Source of the DNA: Deltaproteobacteria bacterium
Lineage (GTDB): Bacteria; Myxococcota_A; Polyangia; Polyangiales; Ga0077539
Assembly: GCA_030694465.1 (NCBI GenBank)
Contig: JAUXYJ010000097.1
Coordinates: 62,001-126,000, forward strand
Length of the DNA: 64,000 nucleotides
Direction of reading: 5' to 3'
In this document: piece by piece, positions 42,947 to 51,708 of the stretch
Position numbering within the stretch: position 1 is the first letter of the stretch
How the letters are laid out: each line of letters starts with the position of its first letter
The notes under the pieces: model-generated
The model's database searches: none
What the model saw: only the letters and a program-made list of their open reading frames with translations
Told to the model about the DNA's origin: nothing
Program-made: the position numbers and the translations under genes

Positions 42947-43669
42947 ATGCAACGCCGCGTTCTTATCATCACGCCGACTTACAACGAGCGGGACAATCTC
43001 CCGACCTTTCTCAACCTAGTCTTCGCCGCACATGCGAGCGCAGACGTCTTGGTCGTTGATGACAACTCGCCCGACGGGACGGGGACTTTGGCCGACGAGC
43101 TGGCAAGCCAAGACCCACGGATCAAGGTGATGCACCGCGCGTCGAAGCAAGGCCTTGGCAGCGCGTATCTAGCGGGCTTTCGGCGTGCGCTTGACGACAA
43201 CTACGACGTGATTTTCGAGATGGACACCGATCTCTCGCACGACCCCAAGTACATCCCAGCGTTCTTGGCTGCGATGGACCAGGGCGCTGAGCTTGTCGTC
43301 GGTTCGCGCAACATTGAGGGCGGCGGCGTCGAGGGTTGGGGACTCGGACGTCACCTGCTGTCCAAGGGCGGGTCGCTCTACTCGCGCACGGTGCTGGGGC
43401 TCTCGGTCAAAGATCTCACCAGCGGATTCAAAGCGTTTACGCGCAAGGCGCTGCTCGCACTCGAGCTCGACCGCGTTCGAAGCAATGGCTACTCGTTTCA
43501 GATCGAGCTCACCTTCCGGGTGCTCCAGAAGGGACTCAAAGTGGCCGAGGTTCCGATCGTGTTTGTCGACCGACGCGTGGGCCAGAGCAAGATGTCCCAG
43601 AAGATCTTCGCCGAGGCCATCGGTATGGTCTGGAAGCTCCGCGCTGACGCCCTGCTCGGGCGCCTCTAG
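42947..43669 (+). CDS. polyprenol-phosphate mannosyl/glucosyltransferase (GT2, DPM-like)
   Basis: 240 residues from ATG 42947 (MQRRVLIITPTYNERDNL). It has the GT2 features of dolichol-phosphate mannose synthases: PTYNERDNL, VVDDNSPDGTG, the DxD metal site in FEMDTDLSHDP, VVGSRNIEGGGVEGW and the RVGQSKMS motif. There is no C-terminal membrane domain, as in the short soluble or peripheral bacterial DPM1 type. It would load a sugar onto a polyprenyl phosphate for envelope glycosylation. Confidence 0.88.
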   Translation: MQRRVLIITPTYNERDNLPTFLNLVFAAHASADVLVVDDNSPDGTGTLADELASQDPRIKVMHRASKQGLGSAYLAGFRRALDDNYDVIFEMDTDLSHDPKYIPAFLAAMDQGAELVVGSRNIEGGGVEGWGLGRHLLSKGGSLYSRTVLGLSVKDLTSGFKAFTRKALLALELDRVRSNGYSFQIELTFRVLQKGLKVAEVPIVFVDRRVGQSKMSQKIFAEAIGMVWKLRADALLGRL

Positions 43670-43746
43670 CGCGATCGATCGAAGTCCTCATCCCCCGGAC
43701 CATGGCGAGCCCTCTCAGGCCCGATGAGTCCGATGCGTCCGAGCGC

Positions 43747-44127
43747 TCAGCGAACCGCGCCAATGGTGCGCAGATGCGCGATGAGCAGCGGGATCTCGCT
43801 GTCGGCCAAACGTGCAGCAGGGATTCCGCGCATGGTGCCATGCCCATTGCGAATGACGTCACGCGCTTGAGCTTCGGTCTCGCGGCGGTTCTCAAGTCGT
43901 GGACCGACCGGTGCGCGGGTACGCGTCCCGACCACGCGCGGGAGGTGACAATTCGCGCACGTCGCAGTGAAAGCCTGCAGGCCGTTTCGCTGACCGACCG
44001 CTGGCATCGGTGCGCGCACCGCGGGGGTGGCGGGTGCAGCAGTTTGCGCGGACGCGGTCCCGAGCGCGAGCGCCGCAGTGACCGTTGCAGCAAGCGAGAA
44101 AGCCCAACGTAAACGAGAAAAGCCCAT
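43747..44127 (-). CDS. periplasmic c-type cytochrome
   Basis: 126 residues from ATG 44127 (MGFSRLRWAFSLAATV), with a strong GGAGG nine bases upstream; this decides the start over upstream codons. The signal peptide ends GTASA/QT. There is one heme site, CANCH, and a distal Met in HGTMRGIPA, so this is a class I mono-heme cytochrome c. It carries electrons in the periplasm. It has no adjacent oxidase gene and is divergent from the parvulin operon. Confidence 0.85.
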   Translation of the reverse strand: MGFSRLRWAFSLAATVTAALALGTASAQTAAPATPAVRAPMPAVGQRNGLQAFTATCANCHLPRVVGTRTRAPVGPRLENRRETEAQARDVIRNGHGTMRGIPAARLADSEIPLLIAHLRTIGAVR

Positions 44128-44324
44128 ACAAAAAATCCTCCAGAGAATTGCCAGCGTCTTGCGAAGTGCACCGACGTAGGGCCCGAGCTTACACAAAGCG
44201 CTTCGTCATCCACGAGAGCATTTTGTTGGGGTGCCGCGAGGGTCGCACCGCTTGGAGCCGCGTGACGGTGCGCGACGGTAGGGCTTTCAACGTCGGCCTC
44301 AATGCAGCTATTCATTGCGTCGCT

Positions 44325-45437
44325 GTGTTGCTTGAAGGTTCGTGGATTCACTCGAGGCTCGGTCGAGCGATCGCCCCATGGAGCGTCGGAGTCTTGCTCT
44401 GGGCGGCCTGCGCCTCGGGGCCTGCTGCTCCTGCCGTGGTCCGTCAAAGCGCCTCGAGCGGAGCCGCTCAAGCGAGCCCCCCAAGCCCCCCCGCCCAACA
44501 GCCACGTGCCGTGCTGGGCGATCACGACTGCCCCATCGTGTTTGAAGGGCAGTCGCTTCAGGTCGCAGAGGTTGATACGAGCGTGATTTGGGGCTGTGAT
44601 TTAGCTATCGAAAACGCTCTGCGAGTGCGCCAAGGGTTGCCCACGTTAGCTCCGCGCGCCCTTCTGCGTGAGACCGTCGAAGTGGCGCTGCTCAGTCGCG
44701 AAGCGACGTCTCGCGAGCTCAATCGCCACCCGGACACGCTGGGACGCGTGAGAGCCACGCTCGCCGACGCGCTCGTGCGGGCCGCAGCACGTGCGCAAAC
44801 AGTGCCGGCCAGCGAGAGCGAAATCGCTGCATATTTGCAGACCCATGTGGCTGACCTCACCCGAGACGAGCGCGTCCACGTCCGGGCCATTGGCGTGCGC
44901 ACGCGCGCTGCGGCGCTGAGGATCATCTCGCGGCTGCGAGCGGGCGAGCTCTTTGAGACGCTCGCGCAACACGAGAGCGTCCTGCCGGGCGCCGTGCGTG
45001 ACTCTGGAGACCTCGGACTGAGCCCCCGGGCTGGGACAGAGTTGATCCCGTTGGCTGTCGCTTCGGCAGCGTTTGGACTCGCAGAATACGCCGCCATCGC
45101 GGACGCACCGGTCACCATCGAGCGCACAGTGATGGTGGGTCGTGGCCGGCGTCGGCGGCCTCGACGCGAGCTGGTCTTCTACGTCGTGCAGCGTCTCGAG
45201 CACATCGGGACAGAGCCGCCGGCGCTCGAAGCTTCTCGACGACGGATCATGCTCAGGCTCCTCGGAGACCGCTATCGCGTCGCGGTCGCCGCCGCTCGGA
45301 CGTCGCTCTTGGAGCAAGCGCGTGCAACAGAACCTCCTCAGCTCAACGTCGAAGCGCTGCGTCTGGTGCGACTTCGCTCAGCCTCGCCCCGAAGCAATGC
45401 CTCAGAAACCAGCAACCCCAGCGCTTTGAACCGCTAA
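44325..45437 (+). CDS. parvulin-like (PpiC) peptidyl-prolyl isomerase lipoprotein
   Basis: About 370 residues from the GTG at 44325; the start is uncertain, but it places a lipobox (LLWAAC) after a short signal. Helices typical of SurA/PrsA N-domains (ALLRETVEVALLSREATSREL) precede a degenerate parvulin domain (ERVHVRAIGVRTRAAALRIISRLRAGELFETLAQHES ... SGDLGLSPRAGTELIP, given in pieces here). The parvulin core keeps the fold but few catalytic residues, suggesting a chaperone. It is the first of three such genes in a row and probably helps outer-membrane or lipoprotein folding. Confidence 0.65.
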   Translation: MLLEGSWIHSRLGRAIAPWSVGVLLWAACASGPAAPAVVRQSASSGAAQASPPSPPAQQPRAVLGDHDCPIVFEGQSLQVAEVDTSVIWGCDLAIENALRVRQGLPTLAPRALLRETVEVALLSREATSRELNRHPDTLGRVRATLADALVRAAARAQTVPASESEIAAYLQTHVADLTRDERVHVRAIGVRTRAAALRIISRLRAGELFETLAQHESVLPGAVRDSGDLGLSPRAGTELIPLAVASAAFGLAEYAAIADAPVTIERTVMVGRGRRRRPRRELVFYVVQRLEHIGTEPPALEASRRRIMLRLLGDRYRVAVAAARTSLLEQARATEPPQLNVEALRLVRLRSASPRSNASETSNPSALNR

Positions 45438-45509
45438 GATGCGTTGCTGCGATGCAAAGGCTCTGATAGGCACGCAGTCAGAGTGACATTGGATCAACGC
45501 CTGTTCTCG

Positions 45510-46610
45510 ATGCCTGCAAGCCTCCGCGCGACTTGCGCCACCGTCGCGCTGTCCGCGAGCATGCTGCTAGGAGGCTGTCCCAAGCCCATCCCACCACGAG
45601 TGGTCACAGCGGACGCCGGACAAGTCCCGATCGCTGTCTCGGACGGTGGGGACGCTTGTGATCAGCTGTCCGCTGAGGACCGAAACACCGTGCTCGCGGT
45701 TGTCGGCGAGAGTCGGCTCACCGTGTGTGATTTTGTGAGGCGATTGTCAGCTCAAAATCCATATTTGCGCGCACGCATGAGCACCCCCGAGGCGCGCAGA
45801 GCGCTGATTCGCGCCTGGGTGGACTCTGAGGCGCTCGCGCTCGAAGCACGCACGCGCCACATGGACCAGGAGCCCGCGGTACGCAACGCGATCTATGCGC
45901 AGCTCGCGCGCCAGGTTGAGGCCGAGGTGCGAGGCGGCGTGCCCGCGCCCACCGTCACAGAGGCAGACGTAGAGCAGTACTATCGCGAACATTTGAGCGA
46001 GTACGAATCCCCAGAACAGGTGCGGTTCTCTCACATCGTGCTGCTCTCTCGACCCGAAGCCGATCGCGTGCTCGCCGAAGCCCGCGCGGTCTCGACCGAC
46101 GACGCAGCCTGGAGGCAGCTCGTGCTCCGCAACACGCGGGACAACACGACGCGGGACACAGGCGGAGACCTCGGATTTGTCTCGCGTGAAGGCAGCGCGG
46201 CGGTCGCACACGAGGTCGCAGAGGCAGCATTTTTGCTGCGCAACGTCGGTGAGGTTGCGACGAGCGTAGTGGAGAGCGCGCACGGCGCTCCGTCGCACGC
46301 GCGTGGTTTTCACGTGATCCGATTGATCGCACGACGAGAGGCGCTGAGGCGCCCGCTGGACGATGTCCGGCGTGCGATCCGCAATCGATTGTTTGAGCAG
46401 CGCCTGGACCAAGCGCAGGCCGCCGCGGTCGCCGCCCTCATCGCGCGCTTGCGGAGCGGCACGACGGTCCAGGTCGACCCCGCGGTGCTCTCAAGCGTGA
46501 GAATCGAGCTGGCGGGCTCGACGGCGCCAGCGATGGCCGCGCCGGGCCTTGGGCGCCCGCTCTTGCCTCCTGGGGTCGCGCTCCCCGCGGCAGGCGCTCC
46601 GCCACGCTAG
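45510..46610 (+). CDS. PpiC-type peptidyl-prolyl isomerase lipoprotein
   Basis: 366 residues from ATG 45510 (MPASLRATCATVALS). The lipobox is LLGGC. A SurA-like helical N-domain (residues ~70-170, EARRALIRAWVDSEALALEA) leads into a parvulin domain (~180-290) with VRFSHIVLL, GGDLGFVSREG and RGFHVIRLI. The tail is Pro/Ala-rich. It probably acts as a periplasmic foldase tethered to a membrane. It lies 72 bases after the first parvulin gene and 109 before the third. Confidence 0.8.
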   Translation: MPASLRATCATVALSASMLLGGCPKPIPPRVVTADAGQVPIAVSDGGDACDQLSAEDRNTVLAVVGESRLTVCDFVRRLSAQNPYLRARMSTPEARRALIRAWVDSEALALEARTRHMDQEPAVRNAIYAQLARQVEAEVRGGVPAPTVTEADVEQYYREHLSEYESPEQVRFSHIVLLSRPEADRVLAEARAVSTDDAAWRQLVLRNTRDNTTRDTGGDLGFVSREGSAAVAHEVAEAAFLLRNVGEVATSVVESAHGAPSHARGFHVIRLIARREALRRPLDDVRRAIRNRLFEQRLDQAQAAAVAALIARLRSGTTVQVDPAVLSSVRIELAGSTAPAMAAPGLGRPLLPPGVALPAAGAPPR

Positions 46611-46719
46611 CAAGCGCTGGATGAGACCGTGGTGCAGGCTGTGCTCGCAGGGCCACGGTAGGGGCTGGCTCAGACACAAAGATCGCGGTAGAAGCTTGGG
46701 CTCTCTCGAAGGGTTGAAA

Positions 46720-47700
46720 ATGCGTCGTTGGACTGGAGCGTTGGTGCTCGCGTGTGTAATCGTATGGTCCAGCTCGGTGCAAGCCGAGGTGGTCGACCGA
46801 ATCGTTGCGGTGGTCGAAGACGACGCGATTTTTCTCTCTGAGCTTGAGCGCAGGGTCCGTCCGTTTGAGCGACAGCTCACGCAGGTGCCCGATGGGCGCG
46901 AGCGAGCAACCCGGCGCGAGCAGGTGTTTCGCGAGACCCTTGAGCGGATGATTGACGACGCGGTCATTCGACGTGCCGCGACGCGCGCCCAAGTCAATGT
47001 CACGCCTGCTGACGTCGACCGAATGATCCACGGGCTTGCGCAACAACGCGGCGTGAGTGAGCAAGACATCTATGCAGCGGTTGAGAGCGAGGGCGTCACG
47101 CGCGCAGAGTATCGTCGCGTGATGGAGGCCGAAGTGCTCCGGCTTCGCTTGATGAACGTGCGCGTCCGCGGGCGAGTAAACATCACGTCAACGGATATCG
47201 TCGGCGAATATCGCCGTCGCACGCGTCAGGCTGCCGACCGCGCGCCGTTTCATCTTGCGCACTTGTTCTTGGCGTTTCCCGAAAATCCCACGGCAACCCA
47301 GATCGCCGAGGTGCGCGCACGCTCAGAAGCGCTGCGCGACCAGCTTAACGGGGGCTCTGAATTTGGAGCCCTCGTGGCCGCTCACTCAGAGGACTCGTCG
47401 AGTCGCGAGAGCGCCGGAGATCTGGGCGTCGTAGACCCCGACAACCCCGACGCGCCTGCCCCTGAGTGGCTCGTCAACGCGGTTCGGTCACTGCAACCCG
47501 GCCAGATTTCTACCGTCACTCGGGGTGAAAATGGCTTTCACATCTTTCGCTTGCTCTCGCGGCAGCCGCCCGAGGTTCCTCAGCTTGAGGCCGTGCGTGA
47601 CGAACTCTACAACGAGCTTCTCAACCGCGAGATGGCCCGGCAACAACGGATCTATCTTCGCGAGCTTCGTCAACGCGCGTCCGTGGATGTTCGCTTGTAA
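46720..47700 (+). CDS. SurA-like periplasmic peptidyl-prolyl isomerase
   Basis: 326 residues from ATG 46720 (MRRWTGALVLACVIVW). The signal peptide ends SVQA/EV. The SurA N-domain follows (EVVDRIVAVVEDDAIFLSELERR given in part: VVDRIVAVVEDDAIFLSE), then a parvulin domain (~165-285) with FHLAHLFLAFPE, SAGDLGVVDPDN and NGFHIFRLL. SurA escorts outer-membrane beta-barrels to the BAM complex. It has one parvulin domain where E. coli SurA has two. It is the third foldase of the run; the BNR lipoprotein follows after 22 bases. Confidence 0.85.
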   Translation: MRRWTGALVLACVIVWSSSVQAEVVDRIVAVVEDDAIFLSELERRVRPFERQLTQVPDGRERATRREQVFRETLERMIDDAVIRRAATRAQVNVTPADVDRMIHGLAQQRGVSEQDIYAAVESEGVTRAEYRRVMEAEVLRLRLMNVRVRGRVNITSTDIVGEYRRRTRQAADRAPFHLAHLFLAFPENPTATQIAEVRARSEALRDQLNGGSEFGALVAAHSEDSSSRESAGDLGVVDPDNPDAPAPEWLVNAVRSLQPGQISTVTRGENGFHIFRLLSRQPPEVPQLEAVRDELYNELLNREMARQQRIYLRELRQRASVDVRL

Positions 47701-47722
47701 AGTCTCGCGGCGTTCGCTCCGA

Positions 47723-49612
47723 ATGCCAGCGGCGCCGCGTATCCAGCGCGCTCCCCATCGGTTGCTCTCGGCGCTTTTGGTGTGCATCGCGCTCACGCTT
47801 GGGTGCTCTACGCGTCGCGTTGCCACCAGCGTGGACGCTACGCCGCTCGCCCACGACGGCTCACGAAGCCAAGACGCCGCAGCCACAGTCCCCGCGCCAC
47901 AGACGCCTCCCAGCGTCGCGGACGGCTGCGAGCCGCAGCAGCTCGTGCGGCCTTCTGCGGGTGTCGTGCTGCGCCGAATGCCAAGTGGTCCAGCGTTCGT
48001 TGAGATTCATTCGACTCGCCGGGGCCGATGGCTTGGGCTGACCCATCGAGCCCTGTGCGCGAGCGATGACCGAGGCGAGCACTGGACCTCGACTTTCGTG
48101 TTGCCGGATTCGACAAGTGGTCGCGAATCCAAGCTCACGCTGCAACGTGTTTCGCCGCGAGGAGGGTGGCTCTTGGTTCACCATGAGCGGACCGATCGCG
48201 CTAACTCTACGAGGCCAATTGCAGGGTATTTTAGCGACGAGCCCGAGCCCACACGTTTCGAACTCTTGCGATTTCCATTGGCCAATGAGCCTCCGATCGC
48301 GATCTTTGGCGACGGGCTCAGCCGGATGTTTGCAGCGACCGAACACCGCTTGTTTCGCCGCGATGAGACCTCACGTGACTTCGAAGGGCCTTTCGCGATG
48401 CCAGGCCGATTGACACAAGCGGCCGAGGGCTGCGGCCGAGTGCTCATCGCCCGCTCGCGGGTGGATCAAGACGGCGCATACTGGTTTCGTAGCTTCGATC
48501 AGGGTGCGCGTTGGTCGCCGTTTCGCCTGGGAATTCTCGGCGTAGACAGCGACCAAGCGGTGGTGCGTTGCCTCGGCGCTCGCGGAGGCATTGAGGCAGG
48601 CCGAGGCGCACTCCCCTCGCATTGGAGCTTTGACGGAGGTCGCACGTGGTCGCCTTCGAGACACGATGACCGCGCTCGCTCGATCGCGCGCGAGCAGGGC
48701 AGCGACGCGGTCCGATGCGCCGCAGGTCCAGCAGACGAGATCGCATGCCATGACCCCTCGCGCGTGCGACTTCTCGAGGGCGCAGCACGCGATCGCGAGC
48801 TCTATGCGCCTGCGCTCTGTGACGAAATTCGCCAGGTGGACACCCGCACGACCGTCGCGTTTGGCGCGTCTTGTGGGCTGTTGGTTTCGAGAGATTACGG
48901 TGGACTCTGGTCGCCGAGAGCCGCCGCGAGCGTGCCCACCCAGTCTGCCGTCGACGAAGGCCGCGGCGGGTTTGTCGGCGGACGCGTCGCGTGGCGGCTG
49001 AATGGAGGCGTCTGGTGGACAACCGACGCGGGTCGACACTGGAGCCCCACGCCCAGCGTCATTGGCCGCACACTTGAGCGAGGGGTGTTCGTCGATTCAA
49101 GGCGTGGCGTGTTCTCAACACGCACAGGCTGGGTGGTGTCGACCGGCAACGGCGGCCGAAGCTGGCGCTACGTTATCCGCGGAGACGTTGAGCGAATCAG
49201 CACGGATGGACAGAGCGTCTTTGTCACAACGCCGACGTCTGTTCGGGTCTCGCCCAACGGGGGCGGTCGCTGGCTCGCGCCTCGGGTGGGCGCTACGAGC
49301 GGCGCGCGGCTCAAGCCCTGGCTTCAACGCGAGGGGCAGGTGCGCTTCATCCGTGTGGACACCGAGCTCGTGGTGGAGCAGCGCGAGCGCATGGTGACCT
49401 TGCGTCGCGGGCAGGGCGTCGTGCAGCCGATCGCGCAGCTCGATCACAGCAACATCGCGTTGATCGCCGCAGACCTGTCAGCGCGTGGCGTTTTGCGCAC
49501 GTTGCTCTCGGACGGGAGCGTCTTGATCCTCACCGACGCCTCTCTTGTGCCCACCGTGCGCGAGGGCACACCACGCACATCGCTGCGTCAGCGAGCAAGG
49601 AGATCGCGATGA
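47723..49612 (+). CDS. BNR/Asp-box beta-propeller lipoprotein
   Basis: 629 residues from ATG 47723 (MPAAPRIQRAPHRLL). The lipobox is LTLGC. At least six Asp-box (BNR) motifs are visible: SDDRGEHW, SFDQGARW, SFDGGRTW, TTDAGRHW, GNGGRSW and SPNGGGRW. These mark a sortilin/sialidase-like propeller, probably without sialidase activity because the catalytic Arg triad cannot be traced. It is likely a surface or periplasmic binding or scaffold protein. Its stop overlaps the start of the next gene (ATGA), so the two are coupled. Confidence 0.75.
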   Translation: MPAAPRIQRAPHRLLSALLVCIALTLGCSTRRVATSVDATPLAHDGSRSQDAAATVPAPQTPPSVADGCEPQQLVRPSAGVVLRRMPSGPAFVEIHSTRRGRWLGLTHRALCASDDRGEHWTSTFVLPDSTSGRESKLTLQRVSPRGGWLLVHHERTDRANSTRPIAGYFSDEPEPTRFELLRFPLANEPPIAIFGDGLSRMFAATEHRLFRRDETSRDFEGPFAMPGRLTQAAEGCGRVLIARSRVDQDGAYWFRSFDQGARWSPFRLGILGVDSDQAVVRCLGARGGIEAGRGALPSHWSFDGGRTWSPSRHDDRARSIAREQGSDAVRCAAGPADEIACHDPSRVRLLEGAARDRELYAPALCDEIRQVDTRTTVAFGASCGLLVSRDYGGLWSPRAAASVPTQSAVDEGRGGFVGGRVAWRLNGGVWWTTDAGRHWSPTPSVIGRTLERGVFVDSRRGVFSTRTGWVVSTGNGGRSWRYVIRGDVERISTDGQSVFVTTPTSVRVSPNGGGRWLAPRVGATSGARLKPWLQREGQVRFIRVDTELVVEQRERMVTLRRGQGVVQPIAQLDHSNIALIAADLSARGVLRTLLSDGSVLILTDASLVPTVREGTPRTSLRQRARRSR

Positions 49613-50760
49613 CTGATCGCGTGCTGGGGGGCTTCGAGGCGCTCGCTGAGGCGATCGCACACGCGGGTTATACCATCGTGTATGACGGCGGCGGCGAGGG
49701 GACACGCGTGCTGTGCGCATCGCTAAAGAGCCTGGGAATTTACACGCAAAATGTCTCTGTACGGGAGGCGCCTCTGGCCGCCTTGGGGGCGCGTGCCGCA
49801 GGAGCGCGCGCGTTGCTGGTCGTCGCAGGGCCCGGCGGTCGCGAGGCACTCACAGAAGCGATTTCTCGCGCAAGGCTCAGTGACACAGGCCTCGCGGCGC
49901 TGATGATCGCGCACGGCGAAGACCACGGCGAGAGCACTCCATGCGACGATTTGCAGTACGAAATGCACCTGGCCTGCAAATACGACGTGACCTGGAGTCC
50001 AAGCTCGCTTGCGCGATTGCCGGCGACTTTTGCGATGCTCGAAGCGCAGGCGTCGCGATGGTGCGTGGTGGTCTCGCTGCAAGATCTCTTGGGAATCGAC
50101 CGCGTCTTGGGCCGCTGGACTACAGAGCCGAGCGACCCGGTCATCGCGATCGGACACGGAAGCATCGCTAAAATTTCAAGCGGCCAATCGATGCACGAGT
50201 CCGTGCCCGAGGAGCGATCGAGGTTTTCTCGATTGCTCTCTATCGAGCGATGGCATCCGTTTCCGAGCGCAGAGCTGGTCGCCAGCTTGGTTGGGTGCGA
50301 CCAAGCGTGGGTGTGCCCTCTCGATTCGTCCTGCGCGGATGTTGAGCGTGATGGCCTCGTGATGGCCGTGCGCGCCGCTGTGCAACGCGAGCAGCGATCC
50401 CTCACAATTCGTGTGATTTCTCAGCTCGAAATGACGCGAGCCCGTCGCGAATCCACACGCCGTGTGATGATCAGCGGGGCTGCGCGGCTGCGGGTGTCTT
50501 CGGCGCGAGAGCTTATGGCTGCGTTGCAGACACACGGAGTGCTCTCCGAGGCCAGACACACGGAGCCGACCCACACTATTTTGACCCTCGCATCGCCCGG
50601 CGAGGACCTCTGGTTTCGCGCCTCTGGGCTGCCAGTGGCTGTTCCTCAGGATGGATTATTGTCTGCAGAATTGCAGGTGATTGACGTCTCTGACTGCGGC
50701 GATGTCATCGACGCGTCACGGCTCGCCTACATCATGCTCCATGCGTTGATCGCGCGGTGA
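49609..50760 (+). CDS. orphan 2-oxoacid:ferredoxin oxidoreductase alpha-like protein (IorA/PorA fold)
   Basis: 383 residues, ATG overlapping the previous stop. Residues ~1-150 resemble the thiamine-binding Pyr domain of indolepyruvate/pyruvate ferredoxin oxidoreductase: AIAHAGYTIVYDGGG, VSVREAPLAALGARAAGARAL (with the conserved Glu53) and GLAALMIAHGEDHGEST. Residues ~170-280 look like domain II (DPVIAIGHGS, then ERWHPFPSAELVASLVGCD, where the PFP element is typical). There is no PP domain, no 4Fe-4S motif and no beta or gamma gene nearby. It may be a catalytically incomplete regulator or need an unlinked partner. Assignment is from pattern memory. Confidence 0.5.
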   Translation: MTDRVLGGFEALAEAIAHAGYTIVYDGGGEGTRVLCASLKSLGIYTQNVSVREAPLAALGARAAGARALLVVAGPGGREALTEAISRARLSDTGLAALMIAHGEDHGESTPCDDLQYEMHLACKYDVTWSPSSLARLPATFAMLEAQASRWCVVVSLQDLLGIDRVLGRWTTEPSDPVIAIGHGSIAKISSGQSMHESVPEERSRFSRLLSIERWHPFPSAELVASLVGCDQAWVCPLDSSCADVERDGLVMAVRAAVQREQRSLTIRVISQLEMTRARRESTRRVMISGAARLRVSSARELMAALQTHGVLSEARHTEPTHTILTLASPGEDLWFRASGLPVAVPQDGLLSAELQVIDVSDCGDVIDASRLAYIMLHALIAR

Positions 50761-50971
50761 TCGTTCGTCGCGTGAAGGCGAGGCTTGAAGCGTTGCCCCT
50801 CGCTCTGCTATTGAGCATTCGCCATGTGGTTCTGGTCGTTCTGATGAGCGCCTAGGTTCGCATGCCAAGGTCAAGTGAAGCATCGCAGCGTTGCGAGTGC
50901 TTCTCGGGGCTCAGGCGAGAAATTAGGTCGGTCGCTTCTTTGGTGCCGACTTTGTTCGATTCGATCAACAC

Positions 50972-50995
50972 CTCCAACACGCTTGACTGTTGGAG
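50972..50995 (+). promoter_or_regulatory. perfect hairpin upstream of mglB
   Basis: Arms CTCCAACA (50972-50979) and TGTTGGAG (50988-50995) flank an 8-base loop, ending 33 bases before the mglB start. The mglB ribosome site (GGAGGCGAG region, ~51018-51026) lies after it. It could be an operator, a 5' leader hairpin or a terminator of the upstream operon; there is no T-run. The rest of the 268-base gap 50761-51028 has no clear promoter. Confidence 0.4.
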
Positions 50996-51028
50996 TGACG
51001 CGTCCCGAGGGGAAGCGGAGGCGAGACG

Positions 51029-51508
51029 ATGAATCCTCAGATGGTGATGTACGAGGAGGAGTTCAATCAGATCCAGACCGTGGTCGAGCGTCTGGTGAAA
51101 GAAGCCAACTCAAAGGTCGTTTTCATCGTCGATAAAAACGGCCAGCTGATCTCGGCTGCCGGCGACACCGAGAACCTTGATACGACCTCCCTAGCCTCGC
51201 TTACGGCGGGCAATATCGCAGCCACAGGTGGCATGGCGAGGTTGCTCCGTGAAAACGAGTTTGCTACGCAGTATCACGAAGGGGAGAAGGCCAACATCCA
51301 CATTCAGCTCGTAGGAAACCGAGTGATTTTGGTGGTGATCTTCGATTCTCGCTCGTCGCTTGGGCTCGTTCGTTTGCGAGTGCGCAAAGCTGCTGACGAG
51401 CTCAACGGCATCTTCGAGGCGCTCTTGAACAAGGTTCAGAGCCCCGAGCGTGGTGATGTGCTGACCGAGATTACCGACGAAGACATCGACAATCTTTTCA
51501 ACGATTGA
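51029..51508 (+). CDS. mglB: MglB, Roadblock/LC7 GTPase-activating protein of MglA
   Basis: 159 residues starting MNPQMVMYEEEFNQIQ. It follows Myxococcus MglB closely over its full length: KVVFIVDKNGQLIS, DTTSLASLTAGNIAATGG, LLRENEFATQYHEGEK, VVIFDSRSSLGLVRLRV and the C-terminal EDIDNLF. MglB homodimers bind MglA, act as its GAP, and mark the lagging cell pole, so the pair sets the direction of gliding and twitching. It is followed by mglA after 200 bases, a wider gap than in a tight operon. Confidence 0.97.
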   Translation: MNPQMVMYEEEFNQIQTVVERLVKEANSKVVFIVDKNGQLISAAGDTENLDTTSLASLTAGNIAATGGMARLLRENEFATQYHEGEKANIHIQLVGNRVILVVIFDSRSSLGLVRLRVRKAADELNGIFEALLNKVQSPERGDVLTEITDEDIDNLFND

Positions 51509-51708
51509 GGGTGTGGTTGCGCGCTGAAGTGCGACCCCATGCGAGCAGTCCGCGACGAGTGCGCTATAAGTCCAAGAGACCGCTGATTCTGAAAGCGCCG
51601 TTCGCGCTTCGATCACAGTACCCATGTTGTTATTGAACTCCCTTACTGGGCACACGAAGGCGGCCACGCTTTTCGCCCCACTGTTTCCGAGACGGAAGGT
51701 CGCGACCG

